A DNA stretch of 18,825 bases from assembly GCF_900541605.1 (NCBI RefSeq), contig NZ_UQKJ01000027.1, forward strand, positions 1 to 18,825, written 5' to 3'. This DNA is from an uncultured Dialister sp. GTDB taxonomy: Bacteria; Bacillota; Negativicutes; Veillonellales; Dialisteraceae. Below, one piece after another: positions 8,201 to 15,145 of this stretch (its first letter is position 1; each line of letters starts with the position of its first letter). The notes under the pieces are model-generated. The model ran no database searches, was not told where the DNA came from, and saw only the letters and a program-made list of their open reading frames with translations. The translations under genes and the position numbers were made by a program.

Positions 8201-9589
8201 CTGAATCTCGGTGCTGTCCGTATCCGTCTGCGTTCACTCAAATCAGCCATTCAGGAACGGGTAGAAGAAAATACGAAAGCCGCTCCCATCCTCTATCCGA
8301 AAGCTGAATTCACGGAAGACATGAAAAAGGATTTCACCATCCTGGTACCGGAAATGTCCCCGATTCATTTCCCGCTGATTGAAGCAGCGGCCAAAAGCGG
8401 CGGATACAAAGTCAAAGTTCTACCACTGGTACGGGCAGATATCGATGAAGGTCTGTCCTGTGTCAATAACGATGCCTGCTATCCGGCCATTATCACCATC
8501 GGTTCTCTCATGCGGGCCCTGAAGTCCGGGGAGTACGACCTGAACAAAACGGCCCTCATGATGTCCCAGACCGGCGGCATGTGCCGGGCATCGAACTACA
8601 TCGGCTTCATCCATAAGGCTCTGGATGCGGAAGGCCTCTCCCAGATTCCTGTAATTTCCCTGAATACCCACGGTTTCGAACCGCAGCCGGGATTCAAGCT
8701 GACCCCGGGGCTTGGTATCAAGCTGATCCAGGCCGTGGTCTACGGCGATGCCCTGCAGCAATGTCTCTACCGTACCCGCCCCTACGAAAAAGAACCGGGC
8801 AGCGCAGAGACTCTCTACCGGCAGTGGCAAAAGAAAGCGGCTGAGGCTATCCTGAACGGTGAATCTTACCACGAATACAAGAAGAATATTTCCGGCATCA
8901 TCAAAGATTTTGACCGCCTGCCCCTGGCAGATACACCGCGGCGTCCTCGAATCGGCATTGTCGGAGAAATTTACGTCAAATTCAGCCCCATTGCAAGCAA
9001 TGATATCGTTCACGCCATCGAAGCCAATGGCGGGGAAGCAGAAACAAGCGGCATGCTGGACTTCTTCCTGTACGGATCCCTGGACAGCCACTTCCAGCAC
9101 AAAGAAATGGATGGCAGCTTCAAGGATGACCTGAAGGGGACCTTCACCCGTTACCTCATCGAATGGTACAGGAAGCCTCTGGAGAAAGCACTGAAGAACT
9201 CTAAACGGTTCCATGAAATCACCCCCATCGATAAGCTGGCCAAACGGGCATCCCAATATCTGTCTCTGGGTAACCGGGCCGGAGAAGGATGGTTCCTCAC
9301 GGCTGATATGATTGATCTTCTCTACCATGAATGCCGAGGCGTTGTATGCCTGCAGCCCTTTGCCTGCCTGCCGAACCACATTACCGGAGAAGGAATGATT
9401 CATAAACTCCATTCTGCTTATCCGGAGGCGGTCTTCCTGGCACTTGACTGCGATGCCAGCGCCAGCGAAGTAAACCAGGCCAATCGCCTGAAGCTGATGA
9501 TGAATGCACTTACAGAGAAAGCGGAAGCGCCAGAAGATATGTCGTTTATCAGGAAAACCATGAGCATTAGAAAGGGCACCACATTATGA
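5300..9589 (+). CDS. Giant 2-hydroxyacyl-CoA dehydratase activase-like protein
   Basis: Protein of 1429 residues with two BadF/BcrA-type ATPase domains followed by dehydratase-related regions. ATPase 1 has GIDVGSTT (8-15), Cys125 in GACAGGTG and Cys164 in SRCGVF. ATPase 2 has GIDAGSTT (323-330), Cys445 and Cys449 in NEACSSGCG and Cys484 in SRCTVF. In the dimeric activase HgdC, a single [4Fe-4S] cluster is held by Cys residues in equivalent motifs and ATP hydrolysis drives an electron to the dehydratase. A cysteine cluster follows (606, 609, 613, 632), then a DUF2229-like part from about 676 (GIPRTLNMYEDYPFW) with Cys728, 752 and 767, and a HgdB/D-like C-terminal part (Cys938, 1054, 1060, 1095, 1350, 1356). 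AGGAGGG at 5289-5295 supports the ATG at 5300. The stop overlaps the TetR start. No dehydratase subunits are adjacent; the substrate is unknown. Confidence 0.9.
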   Translation: MKPVIHVGIDVGSTTVKVAALSPYLKLLFGRYQRHMSDIRTATIHLLKELQEKFSGYRITASISGSGGMGLAKMMGLPFCQEILAETKAIRTFHPDTDVIIELGGEDEKITYLRNGVDQRMNGACAGGTGAFIDRMASLLSVDAAGLGELASRAKQIYPIASRCGVFAKTDIQALLNEGVSHEDVALSVFQAVVNQTISGLTCGRPVHGKVAFLGGPLTFQPVLRERFQKTLELSDEDTIVPAHGELYVAIGAAVSARHDRPIDLDSWLAKVEQEKDVSLGTSKTLPPLFANEEEYKEFKERHSRFHAPRGDISKASGSVWLGIDAGSTTIKAVLLDKEGRILYDYYGSNKGTPLAGARKILTDLYEKLPEGVTIAGAGVTGYGEELIKRALQTDVGEVETMAHYRGAKHFLPDVTTILDIGGQDMKCCRIRDGAVDDILLNEACSSGCGSFLDTFAQSLGMDIETFSQIALKAPHPVDLGSRCTVFMNSRVREAQKNGVSVADISAGLSYSVIKNALYKVIRLRRAEDLGNKVVVQGGTFYNDAVLRALEKLLGCHVIRPDVAGLMGAYGIALITKDSCPEGHVSSLVTPEELKSLSYTNEMKRCPGCGNHCMITITRFNDGRAFVSGNRCERGAAIMLTGKSAPHSLLPNIYRWKYDKIWHRRPLSPKQAFRGTVGIPRTLNMYEDYPFWHAFFSKLGYRVLLSGEQVRDIPTEAMETIPSYSECFPAKLAHAHVYDLAKHHPDFIWYPCIDKGPDEGSTNSYNCPMVASYPENIQANMDEVLSKYHAKFYHPFLPLHSDAVVGRLKKFFKPFKISGSEIEAAVLAGRAAEKKYMEELKQETKRILKEINDKHLIGIVLAGRPYHVDPTVNHSIPDLINQLGMAVLSEDGVSMVGGEFPNLRVMNQWTWHSRLYRAADYVTRHANLELVELNSFGCGLDAVVTDQVQEIMNKRGRLYTCLKIDQSLNLGAVRIRLRSLKSAIQERVEENTKAAPILYPKAEFTEDMKKDFTILVPEMSPIHFPLIEAAAKSGGYKVKVLPLVRADIDEGLSCVNNDACYPAIITIGSLMRALKSGEYDLNKTALMMSQTGGMCRASNYIGFIHKALDAEGLSQIPVISLNTHGFEPQPGFKLTPGLGIKLIQAVVYGDALQQCLYRTRPYEKEPGSAETLYRQWQKKAAEAILNGESYHEYKKNISGIIKDFDRLPLADTPRRPRIGIVGEIYVKFSPIASNDIVHAIEANGGEAETSGMLDFFLYGSLDSHFQHKEMDGSFKDDLKGTFTRYLIEWYRKPLEKALKNSKRFHEITPIDKLAKRASQYLSLGNRAGEGWFLTADMIDLLYHECRGVVCLQPFACLPNHITGEGMIHKLHSAYPEAVFLALDCDASASEVNQANRLKLMMNALTEKAEAPEDMSFIRKTMSIRKGTTL

Positions 9590-10239
9590 GCGCAAAAAAA
9601 CTGACCGATAAAGGTGAAAAAGTACGGGATAAAATGATTGCTACCACCGTCCGTATCTTACAGCAGCAGGGTTTCAAAAAAGCAACGGTTCGAACCATTG
9701 CTAAAGAGGCTGGCGTGAATATTGCGTCTGTACGCTATTACTTCGGCTCCAAAGAAGAACTCATCGGCTGTGCGTTAGAGTATATGATGGGAAACCTGGA
9801 AAACATCGTAGCCTATCTCGATGATCCCCGTTACAGCGCCAGGGAACGGATGAAGAAATATATCCTTTCCTACTTTCACCTGTCCCGTCAGTATCCGGCC
9901 CTGTTCCGATCTATTTCCAATCCTTCCAGTGAAGAAGCAAAAGATACTTATTTCATTTACCTTTCTCTCCTCCATAGTCAGTGCTGGGAGAAAGTCATTC
10001 GAAATATTGCAGAAATCACCGGCTACACCGATGAAAAGGATCTGGAACTGAAGGCCATGCAAATCTTCTCGGCCGTAGAATTTCCAATTATTCTGGAAAG
10101 TAATTGGAGTAACTCTTTCATATCCGGCTACACCGACGAGGAAACCATAGAACGGTACGTGGATATCCTTTTGGATAACCTTGATGAAAAAAAAGAGACA
10201 AACCAGTACCTGAAGGAAATCCTGCAGGGAGCAAAATAA
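9586..10239 (+). CDS. TetR/AcrR-family transcriptional regulator
   Basis: Repressor-type regulator of 217 residues. The N-terminal helix-turn-helix lies at about 32-56 (ATVRTIAKEAGVNIASVRYYFGSKEEL), the usual TetR signature with YYFGSKEEL; the remaining residues form a ligand domain with no recognisable specificity. The start codon overlaps the activase stop in ATGA (9586-9589), so the two are very likely translationally coupled and co-transcribed. This suggests that it controls the activase operon, perhaps through the palindrome at 5148-5159, in response to an acyl-CoA or related ligand (inference). Confidence 0.93.
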   Translation: MSAKKLTDKGEKVRDKMIATTVRILQQQGFKKATVRTIAKEAGVNIASVRYYFGSKEELIGCALEYMMGNLENIVAYLDDPRYSARERMKKYILSYFHLSRQYPALFRSISNPSSEEAKDTYFIYLSLLHSQCWEKVIRNIAEITGYTDEKDLELKAMQIFSAVEFPIILESNWSNSFISGYTDEETIERYVDILLDNLDEKKETNQYLKEILQGAK

Positions 10240-10276
10240 AAATTGGCGGTGCCCGGATACAGAGCACCGCCAATTT
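10240..10276 (+). terminator. Hairpin terminator after the TetR gene
   Basis: A 13-bp perfect stem, arms 10240-10252 and 10264-10276 (AAATTGGCGGTGC / GCACCGCCAATTT) with an 11-nt loop, immediately after the TetR stop. The 3' arm ends in TTT but has no longer T-run. The right arm overlaps the left terminus of the palindromic repeat that follows. Confidence 0.65.
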
Positions 10277-10536
10277 CAGTATGTCGAGCCATTGGATTCG
10301 TCGCTAACGAATAGAGTTAAGGAAGCGCTGATTATTTCGCAGAATCAGAAATAATCAGCGCTTCCCCGGCGGCTAACAGCTGCCCCCCCGCACGAATGAC
10401 TCTATTCAGCAACATGCAGATTCACTGCGAAACGGCTGTCCAACTCAAGGCCCAAGGTCACTTCACTGCGCAAGGCTTGCGGCTCTACCTGTCAGCACGC
10501 TAAATACAACACCAACAGCTCTACAATCTGCCATTG
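10270..10536. repeat. Palindromic intergenic repeat, copy A (MITE-like)
   Basis: Fills the gap between the TetR gene and the HAD gene. Left end 10270-10289 (CCAATTTCAGTATGTCGAGC). The right end, read in reverse from 10536, is CAATGGCAGATTGTAGAGC and onward, and matches the copy C terminus at 17 of 21 positions. Inside is GCACGAATGACTCTAT (10390-10405), shared with copies B and C. This copy differs from B in having a perfect 18-bp hairpin (10321-10365) and an unrelated stretch at about 10410-10510. The right end stops just before the HAD gene's ribosome binding site. No ORF is credible. Confidence 0.65.
10321..10365. repeat. Perfect 18-bp inverted repeat inside copy A
   Basis: Arms GGAAGCGCTGATTATTTC (10321-10338) and its exact complement (10348-10365) around a 9-nt loop. 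There is no T-run on either side, so it is not an obvious terminator. It may be a nested palindromic repeat or a recently duplicated arm. Confidence 0.75.
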
Positions 10537-10551
10537 AATGAAAGGAACAGC

Positions 10552-11241
10552 ATGAACCATTACAAATACTTTCTCTTCGACCTGGACGGCACCATTTCTG
10601 AATCTGCCCCAGGGATCATCAAAGCCGTACAGTATGGACTGGATGCCGTGGGTATCCACGAAACAGACAAGGAAAGATTGAGTACCTTTATCGGGCCGCC
10701 CCTGAATGTACAGATGAAAAAACTCTACCACATGTCCGATAAGGACATCGTCACAGCGGTCACAAAATTCCGGGAACTCTATGAAACAAAGGGAATCTTT
10801 GACTGCCGTCCCTATCCCGGTCTGGATATGCTCCTCCCCAGTGCAGTGGAATCAGGACACATCCTGGCCGTAGCATCCAGTAAACCGGAACCTTTTGTGA
10901 AAGAAATCATCGGCCATTTCGGATTTGCCCCCTTCTTCTCCGTCATCTGCGGCAGCGATATAGGAGACGAACTGAAAAAGCGGGCTGTTATCAGCCAGAA
11001 AGCCCGTATCATCCGAAAAGCTATGGGAAAATTGGAAGAAAAAGGATATGCCCATAATGACCTGTGGCAGCACACCGTGATGATTGGGGATACATCCTAT
11101 GACATAGACGGAGCCAAAGAGAACCACCTGCCCTCCATCGGCTGTACCTATGGCTACGGTTCCCGAAAGGAACTCGAAGCAGCCGGTGCAGACTGTATTG
11201 TTTCCTCGGTCAAAGAGCTGACCGGTGTTCTTTTATCCTGA
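10552..11241 (+). CDS. HAD-superfamily phosphatase (phosphoglycolate phosphatase-like)
   Basis: Haloacid-dehalogenase-type hydrolase of 229 residues from ATG 10552, with AAAGGAA about 5 nt upstream; an in-frame TTG at 10534 lies inside the repeat terminus and is less likely. Motif I is FDLDGT with nucleophile Asp10 and acid/base Asp12, followed by SESAPGI as in Gph/PpaX-type enzymes. Motif II is the Ser in VASSKPE. Motif IV is GDTSYDIDGA, with the acidic residues that bind Mg. An alpha-helical cap lies between motifs I and II. Subfamily membership suggests hydrolysis of phosphoglycolate or another small phosphate ester; the substrate cannot be told from sequence. It converges on the nicotinate phosphoribosyltransferase gene. 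Confidence 0.88.
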   Translation: MNHYKYFLFDLDGTISESAPGIIKAVQYGLDAVGIHETDKERLSTFIGPPLNVQMKKLYHMSDKDIVTAVTKFRELYETKGIFDCRPYPGLDMLLPSAVESGHILAVASSKPEPFVKEIIGHFGFAPFFSVICGSDIGDELKKRAVISQKARIIRKAMGKLEEKGYAHNDLWQHTVMIGDTSYDIDGAKENHLPSIGCTYGYGSRKELEAAGADCIVSSVKELTGVLLS

Positions 11242-11265
11242 AAATGAATGGTATCCTGAAATCAG

Positions 11266-11300
11266 AAAGGAGCCTGTGAAACTGCTCACAGGCTCCTTTT
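11266..11300. terminator. Bidirectional terminator between HAD and NAPRT genes
   Basis: A 14-bp perfect stem, arms 11266-11279 and 11286-11299 (AAAGGAGCCTGTGA / TCACAGGCTCCTTT), with a 6-nt loop. T-runs follow the plus-strand arm and, because the left arm starts AAAGG, the minus-strand arm as well. It lies 3 bp beyond the convergent NAPRT stop codon. Confidence 0.88.
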
Positions 11301-11302
11301 GA

Positions 11303-12748
11303 TTATTTCTTTTTCAGGTCTTCTTCAATAATATGGCTCTTCAAATCCTGCAGTTTATCGGACAGATTGATCTCCATAACATTTGGATTGACCAGCCTCG
11401 TATATTCCGGCCACAGGGTCTTCATCTGCCGGTTAGCGTAGTCAATAATTTCAGGAAGGGTCGGAAGTTTCACAGCCTTCCCACCAATCATGACGGGCTG
11501 CAGCATATCCACGCAGGTATAGGTTCCTGCCTTCAGTTCCTTCTTCCTCCATTTAGCGGATTCCGTGACAAGCGTGAAATCTCCACCGTCCGGGAAAGGC
11601 TCATCATTCAGACAGACCAGATCCGTAATCATTTTGCCGGTGCCCTTTTTATAGAACCGGCGGACCCCTTTGATACCGGGGTTTGTCATCTTGCTCACAT
11701 CATTGGAAATCTTCATCACCGGTTCGAAGGAGTCTCCCTTTTCCCGGGCGCTCATTTTGAAGACACCACCCAGGGCAGAGGTGCCATCGGCGGTAATGAT
11801 CTTGGTTCCCACACCCCAGCTGGTGACGGTGCAGCCCTGTTCCTTCAGGGACTGGATAATGTATTCATCCAGGTCATTGGAGCCAGAAATAATGGCATCC
11901 GGGAATCCCGCTTCCCGGAACATTCGGCTTGCCTCCTGGGACAGATATCCCAGATCCCCGCTGTCGATACGGATACCGTATTTCTTCGGCAGCTGTCCCT
12001 TGGCCTTCAGTTCCTTGAACACCTGGATGGCATGAGGTACTCCCAGCTCCAGTACATTATAGGTATCCGCCAGTAGAATCAGGTTATCATGGTACTGTTT
12101 CACATATTCTTCGAAGGCTTCCAGTTCCGTGTCAAAGCTCATGACCCAGCTGTGGGCCATGGTGCCCAGTACGGGGATGCCGAAGAGCTTACCGGCTTCC
12201 ACATTGGAGGTGCCATTGAAACCACCGATCATGGACGCCCGAGCTCCCCATAGGCCGGCAGAATGGCCCTGGGCCCGGCGCAGGCCGAATTCCATGAGCG
12301 CGTCATGGGGCGCCACGGTCCGCACCCGGCGGCACTTGGTGGCGATAAGGCTTTCATGGTTCATGATCATGGAAAGTCCCGTCTCCAGCAGCATAGCTTC
12401 TGTAGTGGTCCCTTCGAAGCGGAGAAGCAGTTCTCCCGGGAAAGCTACAGTCCCTTCAGGCATGGCGTAAATATTGCCGGTAAAGTGAAAATGGGAAAGG
12501 TAATCCAGAAATTCCGGATAAAAAATATGAAGGCTCCGGAGATATTCGATGTCTTCGGGGCTATAGGTGAAATTCTTCACGAAATCCACCAGGTGGGAGA
12601 GCCCGGCCACCACCGTATATCCCCCATTAAAAGGATTCTGCCGGTAAAAACGATCAAAAACAACTTTCCGTTCATGCATGCCCTTCTTGAAAAGAGCATT
12701 GGTCATTGTAAGCTGGTATAAATCTGTAATCAATCCATTGGAAGCCAT
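11303..12748 (-). CDS. pncB: Nicotinate phosphoribosyltransferase
   Basis: NAD salvage enzyme that makes nicotinate mononucleotide from nicotinate and PRPP with ATP hydrolysis. The 481 residues match the long Firmicute form. Seen: TDLYQLTM near the N-terminus (9-16), FGLRRAQG (154-161), GGFNGTSNVEAG (175-186), GTMAHSW with His199, RIDSGDLGYLS (260-270) and SGSNDLDE (288-295), then WGVGTKIITADG. A conserved histidine is phosphorylated during catalysis in the family; I have not matched its number. The ATG at 12748 has AAGGGGGAT upstream. It is a single-gene unit with its own promoter and palindromic sites at 12777-12813. Confidence 0.95.
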   Translation of the reverse strand: MASNGLITDLYQLTMTNALFKKGMHERKVVFDRFYRQNPFNGGYTVVAGLSHLVDFVKNFTYSPEDIEYLRSLHIFYPEFLDYLSHFHFTGNIYAMPEGTVAFPGELLLRFEGTTTEAMLLETGLSMIMNHESLIATKCRRVRTVAPHDALMEFGLRRAQGHSAGLWGARASMIGGFNGTSNVEAGKLFGIPVLGTMAHSWVMSFDTELEAFEEYVKQYHDNLILLADTYNVLELGVPHAIQVFKELKAKGQLPKKYGIRIDSGDLGYLSQEASRMFREAGFPDAIISGSNDLDEYIIQSLKEQGCTVTSWGVGTKIITADGTSALGGVFKMSAREKGDSFEPVMKISNDVSKMTNPGIKGVRRFYKKGTGKMITDLVCLNDEPFPDGGDFTLVTESAKWRKKELKAGTYTCVDMLQPVMIGGKAVKLPTLPEIIDYANRQMKTLWPEYTRLVNPNVMEINLSDKLQDLKSHIIEEDLKKK

Positions 12749-12862
12749 AATATCCCAATATCCCCCTTATGTTTTTATTGTCAAGACAATGTCTTTGATT
12801 GTCTATTATAGCACGAAGTGATGGTAAACGACAGAAAAACATCCTGCATAGGGAAGCTATTT
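12749..12862 (-). promoter_or_regulatory. pncB promoter with palindromic operator sites
   Basis: On the minus strand an extended -10, TGCTATAAT, lies at 12805-12813, with no good -35. Just downstream, over the expected start point, is AGACAAT (12784-12790) facing ATTGTCT (12798-12804) with a 7-nt gap. A second palindrome, ATTGTC-AA-GACAAT, at 12777-12790 shares one half-site. Three GACAAT-type half-sites so close to a start point suggest a repressor operator. In many Firmicutes NAD genes are controlled by NiaR, but I cannot verify its motif here. Confidence 0.6.
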
Positions 12863-13273
12863 TTACAGTTCCATATCCTTTTCCCTGCCATCATTCCTGT
12901 CTTCGATACGCACGGTACCTCCTTCCAGGGAAAAGACTACCATATCCCTGTCCCCGATGAGGCCCATGTCTTCGATATCATCTTTGCAGGCTTTCCTCAT
13001 GGTGTCCCTGGTTTCCGGTGATGTTTCTTCTTTCAGCCAGCCCCGGATGGAAATCCAGGACTTATCCGGATGGCGGGCACTGATTTCCACTCTCCGGTTC
13101 ACCATGACTTCATGGTATAAATCTGAATCCCGGCTCATAAAAAAGCAGAGCTTCCCCTCTGTCACGCAGACGCCGCTCATGGGCCGTACCCGGGGCTGGG
13201 TACCGTCTTCCGTGGCCATATAAAATACTTCACATTCCCGTAAATATTCCAGGACAATCCTTACATTTTCCAA
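12863..13273 (-). CDS. Pyridoxamine 5'-phosphate oxidase-like flavoprotein
   Basis: Small protein (136 residues) of the FMN-binding split-barrel superfamily. Seen: the N-terminal helix and strand (ECEVFYMATEDGTQPRVRPMSGV), the central barrel strands (GKLCFFMSRDSDLYHEVMVNRRVEISA) and WISIRGWLKEE. The family is mostly flavin- or F420-binding reductases of unknown substrate; a true vitamin B6 enzyme would be longer. The start is a TTG at 13273 with AGAGG 8 nt upstream, and the next Met (residue 19) would cut off the first strand. It lies 31 bp after the DUF4911 gene on the same strand, so it is probably in the same transcript. Confidence 0.8.
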   Translation of the reverse strand: MENVRIVLEYLRECEVFYMATEDGTQPRVRPMSGVCVTEGKLCFFMSRDSDLYHEVMVNRRVEISARHPDKSWISIRGWLKEETSPETRDTMRKACKDDIEDMGLIGDRDMVVFSLEGGTVRIEDRNDGREKDMEL

Positions 13274-13304
13274 TTGAAAGACCTCTTTCCCAGAAACATT
13301 TCTT

Positions 13305-13553
13305 TTACTTTTTCAGGTCCCGCAGTGCTTCCTCCCGGTTCGACAGGATTTTCACCTTCACGTCCGGCAGGTGGGTCAATACATCAATGACGATGTCCCT
13401 GGTATCGGCGGTGGAATTGATCTGGCAGGTGGCCCGCTTCGCATCCAGGGTGGTGAGGACACCCAGATATTCGTAGCCCTCGATGATGCGGTTCACATAA
13501 TTCACCTCGGACGGCGGGATTTCGATATAAACCCTTGTATCTTCATTTTCCAT
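13305..13553 (-). CDS. DUF4911-type small protein
   Basis: Protein of 82 residues (MENEDTRVYIEIPPSEVNYVNRIIEGYEYLG...) with no signal peptide or membrane segment and an alternating beta/alpha pattern that could form a small ferredoxin-like fold. I recognise it as the DUF4911 type, which has no assigned function. Its ATG overlaps the end of the U32 peptidase gene by 11 bp, so it is probably translationally coupled to it. This suggests a helper role for the U32 protein, but nothing in the sequence proves that. Confidence 0.7.
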   Translation of the reverse strand: MENEDTRVYIEIPPSEVNYVNRIIEGYEYLGVLTTLDAKRATCQINSTADTRDIVIDVLTHLPDVKVKILSNREEALRDLKK

Positions 13554-14781
13554 TTCCGGCTCTCCTCCTCAAAATCGTAAATGCCGGCAGAAGCACATCC
13601 CCCTTCAGGGTCAGTTCTTCCAGGGGATGGGGCGCTTTTTCCACAGCTTCCCCGTCTCCGTTTACCAGTCCTTCTACTTTTATAAGGCCCACCTGTCCCT
13701 TCGGTGTCAGATATTCCAGAATTTCTCCCACCCGGAAATGGTTCCTCTGCTGCACCCGATTGGTATGGTTCCTTTGGTCCTCCGCCAGAATGAGTCCCAC
13801 GAAATCATAGGGCTGCTCGGGTTGGGACTTCACATATTCCTGGGCGCTGTGGTCAGGATTCTGGAAAGCAAAGGCCGTAGTATAGGGACGGTGGGATACT
13901 TTTTCCAGTTCCTCCCGCCATTCCAGCCGCACCCGGTACGCCCCGCCTTCCGCATAATAGGCGTCGATAGCCTTCCGATAAGCTGCCGTCACCGCTGCCA
14001 CATAGTATACGCTCTTCATGCGGCCTTCGATTTTCAGGGAAGAAGCGCCGCCCTCGATGAGTTCGGGGATATGATCGATCATGCAGAGATCCTTGCTGTT
14101 GAAAATATAGGTGCCATGATCATCTTCCTCCACCGGCCAGTACTGCCCGGGTCGGGATTCTTCCATCACCGAGTAACGGAACCGGCAGGCTTGGATACAT
14201 TCGCCCCGGTTCGACTGGCGTCGGCCGTTGGTAAAGAAATTGGACAGGAGGCAGCGGCCGGACCAGGAAATGCACATGGCTCCGTGGCCGAATACTTCCA
14301 GCTCAATATCCACTTTTTTCCGAATATCCGCCATTTCTTTGACCGACACTTCCCGGGCAAGGACCACCCGGGAGGCGCCCAGGTCTTTCCATACCTTCAC
14401 AGTCCGCCAGTTGGCGGAACTGGCCTGGGTGGACACGTGGATAGGAAGATTCGGTGCCACTTCCCGGCAGAGGGAAAAGACGCCGAGGTCCGAAATGAGG
14501 GCCGCATCCACATGGATATCCTGCAGGAATTTCAGGTACTCATCCATTCCTGCCAGGTCCTCGTTTCTGGGAATGATATTCACTGTGACGTAGACCTTCT
14601 TCCCCAGGTTATGGGCATACTTCACGGCCTCTTCCATTTCCTCCCGGCTGAAATTCCCGCCGTAAGCTCGAAGGCCGAAGCCTTTCCCCGCCAGGTATAC
14701 CGCATCTGCCCCGTAGAGCAGGGCCATTTTCATCTTTTCCATCGTCCCCGCCGGAGCGAGAAGCTCGAGTTTTTGAGTCAT
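13543..14781 (-). CDS. U32-family protein, probable tRNA U34 hydroxylation factor (TrhP-like)
   Basis: Protein of 412 residues beginning MTQKLELLAPAG, as in the U32 family. The U32 signature EVFGHGAMCISWSGRCLLS lies at 162-180. Cys170, Cys177, Cys195 (or 199) and Cys233 have the spacing of the four cysteines that bind [4Fe-4S] in U32 relatives such as UbiU. Despite the peptidase name, several members (TrhP, RlhA, UbiU/V) are RNA or quinone hydroxylation factors. Next to a TrmR-like methyltransferase, the best guess is prephenate-dependent 5-hydroxylation of tRNA wobble uridine, as for Bacillus YrrN/YrrO. The ribosome binding site (AAAGGA) is 12 nt from the ATG, longer than ideal. An 822-bp mobile-looking element lies directly upstream. 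Confidence 0.85.
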   Translation of the reverse strand: MTQKLELLAPAGTMEKMKMALLYGADAVYLAGKGFGLRAYGGNFSREEMEEAVKYAHNLGKKVYVTVNIIPRNEDLAGMDEYLKFLQDIHVDAALISDLGVFSLCREVAPNLPIHVSTQASSANWRTVKVWKDLGASRVVLAREVSVKEMADIRKKVDIELEVFGHGAMCISWSGRCLLSNFFTNGRRQSNRGECIQACRFRYSVMEESRPGQYWPVEEDDHGTYIFNSKDLCMIDHIPELIEGGASSLKIEGRMKSVYYVAAVTAAYRKAIDAYYAEGGAYRVRLEWREELEKVSHRPYTTAFAFQNPDHSAQEYVKSQPEQPYDFVGLILAEDQRNHTNRVQQRNHFRVGEILEYLTPKGQVGLIKVEGLVNGDGEAVEKAPHPLEELTLKGDVLLPAFTILRRRAGNGK

Positions 14782-15145
14782 ATAAATATGTTATCCTTTT
14801 GTAAAATAAAGACAGATGATTAATTAGGAATGAGGAATTAGGAATGAGGAATGATGGTGTGCCGCGTCAGATTAGATAGCGGCACAAAGTTTTGATCATT
14901 TTTCCTCTTTTGTACCATAGAGACTTGTTCCACAATGAATCAGGAATGAGAAATGTTGATGTGCCGTGTCAAATCAGGTAACGGCACAAGGCTTTGATTG
15001 TTTTCCCCTTGTGTACTATAGAGACTTATTTCACAATGAATCAGGAATGAGGAATAGTTGTGTGCCGCATCAGGTTATGCGGTGGCACAGATCGCTATTG
15101 AATTTATACCTCCATTCACTGTTCGTAAAGCAAGTATGTTTCTGA
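14782..15145. other. Gene-free stretch upstream of the U32 gene
   Basis: Outside the repeats this contains only the U32 ribosome binding site (about 14794-14800) and an AT-rich leader. I see no strong promoter for the U32 gene between its ATG and the element, so transcription may come through or from the element. Confidence 0.5.
14841..15090. repeat. Direct repeats of about 101 bp, 2.3 copies
   Basis: GTGCCG occurs at 14859, 14961 and 15062, giving periods of 102 and 101. Each unit reads AGGAATGAG-like, then GTGCCG, about 15 nt, CGGCAC (a hairpin; in unit 3 the stem is shifted to CCGCAT/ATGCGG), then a T/C-rich stretch, TAGAGACTT and CACAATGAATCAGGAATGAG. The third unit breaks off after its hairpin. 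The units look like serial duplications of the element's left end. Confidence 0.8.

Noticed and set aside
13627..14823. 398-codon plus-strand ORF opposite the U32 gene
   Set aside because: The opposite strand has unmistakable U32 motifs; this frame lacks a ribosome binding site and recognisable domains.
14841..15090. CRISPR array
   Set aside because: Period is about 101 bp, the whole unit is conserved rather than alternating repeats and spacers, and there are no cas genes in the window.
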